Positions 35,657 to 41,026 of a stretch of 41,026 nucleotides of DNA are shown here, one piece after another. The DNA lies in NCBI RefSeq assembly GCF_003270085.1, contig NZ_QFDQ01000024.1:1-41026 (forward strand). Direction: 5' to 3'. Made by a program: the position numbers and the translations under genes. Position 1 is the first letter of the stretch. The number at the start of each line of letters is the position of its first letter. The stretch comes from Streptomyces triticisoli. Lineage in GTDB: Bacteria > Actinomycetota > Actinomycetes > Streptomycetales > Streptomycetaceae. The notes below the pieces were generated by a model that saw only the letters and a list, made by a program, of their open reading frames with translations, was not told where the DNA came from and ran no database searches.

Positions 35657-35784
35657 GTCGTCGACTCCATGGGTTCGTTGATGACCAAGCCCCGGACCGG
35701 TCACGTGGGCGCGGGGTCTCGCTTTGTGTAGCGATGCACTCACAGCGTGAGACGGGTCGGGCTAGGCTCGCCAGAGAGGAGCTG

Positions 35785-35803
35785 GTGACAGAGCTTTTGT
35801 CAC
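35785..35803. promoter_or_regulatory. Operator-like repeat GTGACA-N7-TGTCAC upstream of the XRE gene
   Basis: GTGACAGAGCTTTTGTCAC, perfect 6-bp arms, lies 16 bp before the XRE start, between it and a TAGGCT hexamer at 35764-35769. A near-identical site (16 of 19 bases) lies inside the XRE gene at 36189-36207. Autoregulation by the XRE protein is the simplest reading. Confidence 0.7.
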
Positions 35804-35818
35804 AAAGGAGCTGACGGT

Positions 35819-36613
35819 TTGGGCAACAAGTACGGCGACTGGCTCAAGGCACAGCGCGAGGCAGCGGGCCTTACACAGCAGCAGCTCGCCGACATGGCGA
35901 TCCTGACGCGCTCGTACATCGCGCATATCGAGGGAGGCCGACGGATCCCGTCCAAGCAGGACGCACGTCGGCTCGACACGGCTCTGAACACGGGAGACGT
36001 GCTGAGCAGTTTCCTGCCGGAGCAGGACATCGCGGTCGCCGACTACTTCGAGGCGGCGCGGCTCCTTGAGCAACAGGCGGTGGTGATCCGTGAGTTCGCC
36101 CTGTCGTTCGTCCCAGGCATTCTCCAGACCAAAAGGTACGCGCGTGCGGTTCTGAGCACGGCGTTTCCTCCGGTGAGTGACGAAGAACGTGACAGACGTC
36201 TTGTCACACGCCTTGAGCGCGCGAAGATCCTCGGCGATCCGTTGACGCCGGTGGTGTGGGCGCTGCTGGACGAGGCGGTATTACGTCGCCAGATCGGCGG
36301 GCCGGATGTCATGGCGGAGCAGATCCACCATCTCGCATGCCTCGCTGAGGTCGGCCGGATCCAGGTGTACGTCATGCCGTTCGCGTTGGGTGTCCACCCG
36401 CTCCTGAGCAACATGCTCACGCTGATGTGGTTCGAGGACCAGCCGCCCATGGCCTACGGCGAGGGCCTGCACATGGGCAAGATTCACGATGCTCCGTCCG
36501 TGGTCCAGGAGTTGCAGCATCGCTACGATTTCGCGCTGGGCAATGCACTGCCGCTCAAGGAGTCATTGACTCTGCTCAAGGCGACAGCAAGGGACTATGA
36601 ACGCCATGACTGA
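35819..36613 (+). CDS. XRE-family regulator with DUF5753 domain (Scr1/WhiJ-like), contains a TTA codon
   Basis: The start is a TTG at 35819 after AAAGGAG. The 264-residue product has an N-terminal XRE helix-turn-helix (LKAQREAAGLTQQQLADMAI...YIAHIEGGRRIPS, residues about 8-45) and a C-terminal DUF5753 domain (SFVPGILQTKRYARAVLSTA to the end). Such proteins pair with DUF397 partners and affect development and antibiotic production in Streptomyces. Leu155 is encoded by TTA (36281-36283), in frame, making translation dependent on the bldA tRNA. The gene is less G+C-rich than its neighbours, suggesting acquisition. It overlaps the DUF397 gene by 17 bp. Two matching palindromes, upstream and internal, suggest autoregulation. 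Confidence 0.92.
   Translation: MGNKYGDWLKAQREAAGLTQQQLADMAILTRSYIAHIEGGRRIPSKQDARRLDTALNTGDVLSSFLPEQDIAVADYFEAARLLEQQAVVIREFALSFVPGILQTKRYARAVLSTAFPPVSDEERDRRLVTRLERAKILGDPLTPVVWALLDEAVLRRQIGGPDVMAEQIHHLACLAEVGRIQVYVMPFALGVHPLLSNMLTLMWFEDQPPMAYGEGLHMGKIHDAPSVVQELQHRYDFALGNALPLKESLTLLKATARDYERHD
36189..36207. promoter_or_regulatory. Second GTGACA-N7-TGTCAC site, inside the XRE coding region
   Basis: GTGACAGACGTCTTGTCAC has the same arms and spacer length as the upstream site, 404 bp away centre to centre. An intragenic auxiliary operator allowing looping or roadblock repression is inferred. Confidence 0.6.
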
Positions 36614-36827
36614 CCGATTCACTCCGAACGCGGCCGCATTGCAGGGCTGGCGGAAGTCATCACACAGCAACGACCAGGGCGGCAGCTGCCTGGAGATCCT
36701 CGGCGGCCACGTTTCCGGGGTTCCCGTGCGGGACTCCAAGGTTCCGCAGGGTCCGGTACTGGTCTTCTCGTCCGCCGGCTGGTCGTCGTTCATCGCCGCC
36801 GTCAAGGAGGTGCCCCCCTCCACCTGA
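36597..36827 (+). CDS. DUF397 small regulatory partner protein
   Basis: ATG at 36597 (or 36606) overlaps the XRE gene, with AAGGGA just upstream. The 76-residue product carries the DUF397 core: WRKSSHSNDQGGSCLEI, VPVRDSKVPQGPVLVFSSAG and WSSFIAAVK. DUF397 proteins are encoded next to XRE-DUF5753 regulators and act with them in the few loci studied (for example whiJ-type), probably by direct binding. The overlap ensures co-translation in a fixed ratio. The TTA codon lies upstream in the same transcript, so its expression may also depend on bldA by coupling. Confidence 0.92.
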   Translation: MNAMTDRFTPNAAALQGWRKSSHSNDQGGSCLEILGGHVSGVPVRDSKVPQGPVLVFSSAGWSSFIAAVKEVPPST

Positions 36828-36889
36828 AACGGTGAGCATCCGAGCCACCACTGTCCTCCTGTCGCTCATTTGAGTGCATGGATGACATT

Positions 36890-36927
36890 CACCCACCAGA
36901 TGCTCACGCTTTTTCGCAGAGTGGGTG
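36890..36927 (+). promoter_or_regulatory. Hairpin that could cover the ribosome binding site of the TetR-like gene
   Basis: CACCCAC (36890-36896) pairs with GTGGGTG (36921-36927), immediately before the proposed ATG at 36930; the second arm includes the only GG-rich RBS candidate. Another inverted repeat, GTGAGCATC (36832-36840) with GATGCTCAC (36899-36907), overlaps the loop. The function is inferred and depends on the chosen start. Confidence 0.3.
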
Positions 36928-36929
36928 GG

Positions 36930-37538
36930 ATGAGCCAGGGATTCGCGTACGGTCACAATCCGCACAGCACAGGACATGTCATCTCCACGGTGCGCACGCT
37001 GATGCGCACCGACGGCTTGGCCGTACCCCTGGCCACCATCGCCCGGCACTGCGGAACGTCACGTAACTTCCTCTATGCCAACTGGAAGACCGCCTCCGCC
37101 CTGCACCTGCTCGCGCTGAAGGCAGAACTCGCGCACGCCTTCGACACGTCGGACTACACCTGCCCCAGCGACGGCACCGTCCAGGGGCTCACCGGGCACC
37201 TGACGCAGGTGGTGCGCGTCATCCGCCGTCACCCCACGACCGCTGCCGTCGCCCGGTCCTCCCCCAGGGCGTTCTCGGCGGCGTACACGGCGACCGAGAG
37301 CCCGCTGCTCCAGGTCGCGATGGAACGCATCAGTGATCTGCTCCACCCCCTCTGCCCGCGCGGCGGGATCTGGGGCGACTCGGCACTGGCCTCCATGCCC
37401 TGGAAGATCCTGTGGATCGCCCGCCCCGCCGCCCTCTGCCCCGAAGCCGTCGGCGACCAGGACCGGGAGGACGCACTGGACGGCGCCTTCATCCAACTGC
37501 TGCGTGACCTGCTCGCCCCCTGGGCCCTCACCCGGTGA
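36930..37538 (+). CDS. TetR/AcrR-like transcriptional regulator
   Basis: Start uncertain: ATG 36930 gives 202 residues, and the frame is open to 36870 without an RBS. The N-terminus has a TetR-type helix-turn-helix, VISTVRTLMRTDGLAVPLAT then IARHCGTSRNFLYANWKTAS, where the family has ...T-x-x-x-I-A-x-x-x-G-x-S-x-x-x-x-Y-x-x-F; the final aromatic is Trp. The C-terminal domain is all-helical and variable (HLTQVVRVIRRHPTTAAVAR, LLQVAMERISDLLHPLC, AFIQLLRDLLAPW). The ligand is unknown. The gene is alone between the XRE/DUF397 pair and the VapB-like antitoxin and may be part of the same acquired patch. Confidence 0.7.
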   Translation: MSQGFAYGHNPHSTGHVISTVRTLMRTDGLAVPLATIARHCGTSRNFLYANWKTASALHLLALKAELAHAFDTSDYTCPSDGTVQGLTGHLTQVVRVIRRHPTTAAVARSSPRAFSAAYTATESPLLQVAMERISDLLHPLCPRGGIWGDSALASMPWKILWIARPAALCPEAVGDQDREDALDGAFIQLLRDLLAPWALTR

Positions 37539-37613
37539 CAGAACCACACGGCTGCTCACTCCGGGGAGCCGACACCGGAGAAGGAGCGGACGCTGGGGAT
37601 CGTGCGCTGCAGC

Positions 37614-37871
37614 TCAGGTCGTTGTGCTGCCGGCCCCGTCGGAGCTCTGCTGACGGGCGCGCGCTCGTCCCGGGCCGGGCCGGGCCGTCCTCACAGCGTC
37701 CCCGCCCGCGCCACCCATCTCGACCAGCTCGTCCAGCGCCCTGAGCCTTCGGCGACGCTTGGCAACCTCCAGCAGGGCCGCGTTGACCGTGTCCTTCTTG
37801 GTCTTGGTGCCCAGTATCTCGGCGGCCTCGCTCAGGGCTTCGTCGTCGACTTCCACATAAGGATCGGACAC
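37614..37871 (-). CDS. Orphan VapB-like antitoxin
   Basis: GTG at 37871 follows AAGGAGGA with ideal spacing. The 85-residue product starts VSDPYVEVDDEALSEAAEIL GTKTKKDTVN (split here), then AALLEVAKRRRRLRALDELV, the ribbon-helix-helix and neck of VapB antitoxins. After MGGAGGD the sequence becomes Pro/Arg/Ser-rich and no longer resembles the toxin-binding tail. No PIN-domain VapC gene follows: the TetR-like gene ends 75 bp away on the other strand. This suggests a solitary antitoxin with a damaged C-terminus after toxin loss. Dyad elements ATCCTCCTTATG and CATATGAAGGAT flank its start and may be its own operator. Confidence 0.75.
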   Translation of the reverse strand: MSDPYVEVDDEALSEAAEILGTKTKKDTVNAALLEVAKRRRRLRALDELVEMGGAGGDAVRTARPGPGRARARQQSSDGAGSTTT

Positions 37872-37940
37872 GACATATCCTCCTTATGGGCGCTCCATAT
37901 GAAGGATGGATCTGTGCCGTCCAGCAGGCACTGCCCGGCG

Positions 37941-38757
37941 TCAGGCATCACCCAGATGAGTGGGGGCGAACATGCGTAGCACCGCCGGGAGGACGACCAC
38001 CGAGGGGCCTGGTTCGGTCAGGGCCCTCGACAGGTCCCTTTCGAGGGTCTCGGGGGTCGTGCGTACGCCCGGGACGCCGAAGGACTCGGCCAGGGCCACG
38101 TAGTCGGGGCGGGTGAGTTCCGTCGCCGTGGCCTGGCCGAAGGCGTCCGTCATGTACTCGCGGAGGATGCCGTAGCCGCCGTCGTCGACGATCAGCCAGG
38201 TGACGTTCAGGTCGTACTGGCGGGCCGTGGCCAGTACGGCGACGGAGTACAGGGCACCGCCGTCGCCGGAGACCGCGAGGACCGGGCGGGTGGGGTCCGC
38301 GACCGCCGCGCCGAGCGCTGCCGGGAAGCCGTAGCCGAGGCCGCCGGCGCCCTGGGCCGAGTGCATGGTGTTGGGGGACTTGGCGTCGAAGGCCGACCAG
38401 GCCCAGTACGCCAGGATCGTCATGTCCCAGAAGGACGGGGAATCGGCGGGCAGGGCGCGGCGGACGGAGGCCAGGACGGGAGCGGAGGCCGCCGCCTCCT
38501 GGAGGGCGGCCAGGGAGGTGAGGGCTCCCGGGCCGGTCGACAGGAACAGCGGCGCGGCCTCGCCCGTGATCCGGCCGTAGGCGTCCGCCGCGAAGCCCGC
38601 GTTGTTCTCGACCCGCAGGCCCACGTGTGTGAGGTCCGAGCGGCGCAGCGCGTCGAACAGGCCGAGGGCGTGCTGGCCCGGGCAGGCCGAAGACGGTCGT
38701 CGCGCCGAGCCCGGCGAGCGTCTCCACGACCAGGTCCCCGCCGTTGCGGCCAGTCAT
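37941..38757 (-). pseudogene. Decayed ThDP-dependent enzyme gene (benzoylformate decarboxylase/ALS-like)
   Basis: The N-terminus (ATG 38757) reads MTGRNGGDLVVETLAGLGAT TVFGLPG, then the frame is lost at about 38677-38683, where one extra G gives CCCGGGCCAGC instead of the CCCGGCCAGC needed for GLPGQHAL. In the next frame the family sequence continues: DALRRSDLTHVGLRVENNAG, then FAADAYGRITGEAAP, GPGALTSLAALQEAAASAPV. It jumps directly to SVRRALPADSPSFWDMTILA and the C-terminal ThDP domain (LAVSGDGGALY, the GDG motif, to the stop at 37941). About 300 residues (rest of the PYR domain and the whole central domain) are missing compared with the usual approximately 550. Two independent lesions mean it cannot make a working enzyme. 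It follows speB by 115 bp in the same direction. Confidence 0.88.
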
Positions 38758-38872
38758 CACGTGGCGCGAAGCGCCTCTCCACGAGGGGTGGTGGCCGGGC
38801 GGCGGGAGGGAGGGTTGATCGCTGCCTCCGTCTGGGCGGGGGTGGGGCGGAGCACCAGGTCGTGGTCGTGGG

Positions 38873-39853
38873 TCACTGCGCTTCCGGGTCCTTCCGGGCC
38901 GCCGCGATCTGGCGGGACATGATGGTGGTCAGTTCGTACGCCGTGTGGGAGGCGGCGATCGAGGTGATCTCGGCGTGGTCGTACGCCGGTGCCACCTCGA
39001 CGATGTCCGCCGACACCAGGTGGCAGCCGGCCAGTCCGCGCAGGATCTCCAGCAGCTCGCGGGAGGTCATGCCGCCCGCCTCGGGGGTGCCGGTGCCGGG
39101 TGCGTGGGCCGGGTCGAGGCAGTCGATGTCGATGGAGATGTACAGCGGGCGGTCGCCGATGCGCTGGCGCAGCTGGTCGGCCACCTCGTCGGCGCCGCGG
39201 CGGTAGACGTCCGCGGAGGTGACGATGCCGAAGCCCATCTTCTCGTCGTCGGTGAGGTCCTGCTTGCCGTACAGCGGGCCGCGGATGCCGACGTGGGAGA
39301 GGGCGGAGGTGTCGAGGATGCCCTCCTCGACGGCGCGGCGGAACGGGGTGCCGTGGGTGTACTCGGCGCCGAAGTAGGTGTCCCAGGTGTCGAGGTGGGC
39401 GTCGAAGTGCAGCAGGGCGACCGGGCCGTGCTTCTTGGCGACGGAGCGCAGCAGCGGCAGGGCGATGGTGTGGTCGCCGCCGAGGGTCATCAACCGGGCG
39501 CCGGTGCCGAGCAGTTCGTCGGCGGCGGCCTCGATGGTCTCCACGGCCTCGTTGATGTTGAACGGGTTGACGGCGATGTCGCCGCCGTCGGCGACCTGGG
39601 CGAGGGCGAAGGGGGAGGCGTCCTGTGCCGGGTTGTAGGGGCGCAGCAGCCGGGACGCCTCGCGAATGGCGTTGCCACCGAAGCGGGCGCCCGGCCGGTA
39701 CGAGACACCGGAGTCGAACGGCACGCCCACGACGGCGACGTCGGTGGTGCCGACCTCGTCGAGACGGGGCAGCCGGGCGAAGGTCGCGGGACCGGCGTAC
39801 CGCGGGACGCGGGAGGAGTCGACGGGACCGCGGGGTGTCTCGTTGCTGCTCAT
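38873..39853 (-). CDS. speB: Agmatinase / ureohydrolase
   Basis: ATG at 39853 (MSSNETPRG) follows AGAAGG; the frame is open 12 codons further. The 326-residue enzyme has the complete binuclear Mn site: His128 in GGDHT, Asp151-x-His153-x-Asp155 in DAHLD, and Asp242/Asp244 in DIDCLDP, plus the SPGTGTPE-like [11 protein letters not shown] loop of agmatinase-type ureohydrolases. It hydrolyses agmatine, or a related guanidino compound, to putrescine and urea. Guanidinobutyrase or proclavaminate amidinohydrolase-like activity is possible because these share the fold. It probably formed an operon with the now broken ThDP-enzyme gene downstream. The divergent PucR gene is a candidate regulator. Confidence 0.9.
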   Translation of the reverse strand: MSSNETPRGPVDSSRVPRYAGPATFARLPRLDEVGTTDVAVVGVPFDSGVSYRPGARFGGNAIREASRLLRPYNPAQDASPFALAQVADGGDIAVNPFNINEAVETIEAAADELLGTGARLMTLGGDHTIALPLLRSVAKKHGPVALLHFDAHLDTWDTYFGAEYTHGTPFRRAVEEGILDTSALSHVGIRGPLYGKQDLTDDEKMGFGIVTSADVYRRGADEVADQLRQRIGDRPLYISIDIDCLDPAHAPGTGTPEAGGMTSRELLEILRGLAGCHLVSADIVEVAPAYDHAEITSIAASHTAYELTTIMSRQIAAARKDPEAQ

Positions 39854-40090
39854 GGCGGTTTGCCTTCTTTCCTGCGCTTCATCGCGCATGTGCTGCTTTT
39901 CGATCGACTCTACTGGCGGACCGGGCGGGGCTCGGACGGAAGTTCGAGGGGCGGGGACGACGGCAGGGGCTCGCGGGACGTCCGCCCATGACGTGGCTGC
40001 CGGCCCAAGTCGACACTAGGTGGCCGAAAAGCGACTGCGAAGTGTACGTTTCATCCATTCGAGCGATGCCGCATGGAGGGAACGCACATC

Positions 40091-41026
40091 GTGCCGGACG
40101 CGCCAGTCCCTTCCGCCCCAGCCGTCCCCTCTGCCCCAGCGGTCCCATCGACCCCGCCGATTCCCCCGCCGACCCCGCCGATTCCCCTGTCGGCCCTGCT
40201 GGCCCGGGAGGACCTCGCCCTGCGCCGGATCGCGGGGCCGGCCGGCCGGGACACGGTGATCCACTGGGCGCACGCCTCGGAGATGACCGACCCGTACCCG
40301 TATCTGCTGGGCGGTGAGCTGCTGCTCACGGCCGGCGTCCACGTCGAGCCGGGCGCGGGCACCGGTCCGTACTTCGACGGCTACGTCTCCCGGATCGTGG
40401 CGGCGGGCGGCGCGGCCCTCGGTTTCGGGCTGGCTCCGGTGCACGACACGGTGCCGCCCGCCCTGGTGGCGGCCTGCGACGCCCACGGGCTCCCGCTGCT
40501 GGAGGTCCCCCCGCAGACCACGTTCTCCGGCGTCGCCCGCGCCGTCTGGCAGCTGATGGCCCAGGCCCGCCTCGCCGAACTCCGCCGCGTCACCGAGGCC
40601 CAGCAGAGCCTGGCCGCCGCCGCCTCCCGCCCGGACCCCGTCCCCGCCGTCCTCCGCCGCCTGGCCCACCACCTCACGGGCTGGGCAGTCCTCTACGGCC
40701 CCGACGGCACGGAAATCGCCTCGGCGGGACGGGAACCGCGCGACGAGGTCCGGGAGGCCCTCGCGGAGCTGGCCGACGTGGTGCGCCCGGCCCCGGCGGG
40801 CACAAGCCGGCCGTCCGCCCCGACGGAGACCGCACGGCCGACGGGAGCTCCCCGCCCGCCGACGAGCCCGCCGCCCACCCCACAGCCGGGCACCTCGGCC
40901 CGCCCGGCCGCCACACCCGCGACCCCCACCCACCCGGCTTCCGCCCCCGCGACCACCAACCGGCCCGCCAACACCTCGGGTGCCCCCGGCCGGCCCACCC
41001 CCACCGCGAACACCCCGAGCCAAACA
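40091..41026 (+). CDS. PucR-family transcriptional regulator (3' end outside window)
   Basis: The frame is open to the window edge (312 codons from GTG 40091, after GGAGGG; ATG 40073 is an alternative). After a Pro/Ala-rich start (PVPSAPAVPSAP..., PPIPPPTPPIP), the PucR N-terminal domain runs LSALLAREDLALRRIAGPAG, WAHASEMTDPYPYLLGGELL and LPLLEVPPQTTFSGVARAVW. A GAF-like segment (HHLTGWAVLYGPDGTEIASA) follows. From about residue 235 to the edge the sequence is almost only Pro, Thr, Ala, Ser and Gly, an unusually long disordered insert. The C-terminal HTH should lie beyond the edge. PucR regulators often control purine, urea or amine catabolism, which fits divergence from speB. Confidence 0.82.
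   Translation, partial: MPDAPVPSAPAVPSAPAVPSTPPIPPPTPPIPLSALLAREDLALRRIAGPAGRDTVIHWAHASEMTDPYPYLLGGELLLTAGVHVEPGAGTGPYFDGYVSRIVAAGGAALGFGLAPVHDTVPPALVAACDAHGLPLLEVPPQTTFSGVARAVWQLMAQARLAELRRVTEAQQSLAAAASRPDPVPAVLRRLAHHLTGWAVLYGPDGTEIASAGREPRDEVREALAELADVVRPAPAGTSRPSAPTETARPTGAPRPPTSPPPTPQPGTSARPAATPATPTHPASAPATTNRPANTSGAPGRPTPTANTPSQT

Noticed and set aside
38671..38690. Frameshift as only a sequencing error
   Set aside because: Possible for the single G, but the missing central domain is an independent lesion, so the pseudogene call stands either way.
35700..38760. Accessory patch as an integrated mobile element
   Set aside because: No integrase, transposase, tRNA target or flanking direct repeat was seen; acquisition is suggested only by composition and gene types.

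Overview
The window comes from the chromosome of a high-GC actinomycete, almost certainly Streptomyces. The evidence is the very high G+C with G/C at nearly every third codon position, a chaplin with a sortase signal, a spore-associated-protein-A-like secreted protein, an XRE-DUF5753/DUF397 pair with its two usual small neighbours, and only one in-frame TTA codon noticed. From memory (not checked), the order chaplin - mmsA - copZ/copA - citA - recD2 - nagZ - speB resembles the SCO27xx region of S. coelicolor, so most of this is probably core or near-core chromosome with small decayed or inserted patches.

Layout. 0-3.4 kb: start of an exported protein (minus), then a coupled ATP-grasp ligase / FAD oxidoreductase pair (plus), then a hairpin-repeat region. 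3.4-9.4 kb (all minus): a one-domain LAxTG chaplin, an ABC-2 permease coupled to a large membrane protein fusing an extracytoplasmic alpha/beta hydrolase to an ABC ATPase, and methylmalonate-semialdehyde dehydrogenase. 9.4-14.3 kb: a gene-free stretch, a tiny HTH protein, a zinc alcohol dehydrogenase, and a CsoR-type copper efflux operon (copZ-copA). 15-18.8 kb: citrate synthase behind a 25-bp perfect palindrome, and a RecD2 helicase. 19-23.5 kb: a three-gene, overlapping sugar-type operon (Gfo/Idh, DUF993 aldolase-like, TIM-barrel isomerase) divergent from a LacI regulator with a LacI-type operator between them; a 14-unit, 19-bp tandem array starts on the lacI stop codon. 23.8-30.1 kb: RibD/DHFR-like reductase, MarR-GNAT fusion, LysR, Tat-exported GH3 NagZ, a lipoprotein and a SapA-like protein. 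30.2-35 kb: a fused heterodimer-type ABC exporter and a serine hydrolase. 35-38.8 kb: an accessory patch with the XRE/DUF397 locus, a TetR-like regulator, an orphan VapB-like antitoxin and a decayed ThDP-enzyme gene. 38.9 kb-end: agmatinase and a divergent PucR regulator that runs off the edge.

How genes work together. CopZ hands Cu(I) to CopA under a promoter whose -35/-10 spacer is a CsoR-like palindrome. The hydrolase-ATPase and its permease overlap by 4 bp and should form one membrane complex. The LacI regulator very likely controls the divergent three-gene catabolic operon. The XRE regulator has two near-identical GTGACA-N7-TGTCAC sites, one upstream and one inside its own gene, plus a TTA codon, which suggests bldA-dependent, possibly looped autoregulation. 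The ThDP-enzyme gene downstream of speB has a one-base insertion and an apparent loss of roughly 300 residues, so it is a pseudogene.

The strongest candidates for something undescribed are the hydrolase-ABC ATPase/permease system, the G-quadruplex-prone 9-bp repeat at the ATP-grasp/oxidoreductase junction, the duplicated XRE operator with the TTA codon, and the perfect palindrome ahead of citA. No CRISPR array, tRNA, rRNA, transposase or integrase was found.
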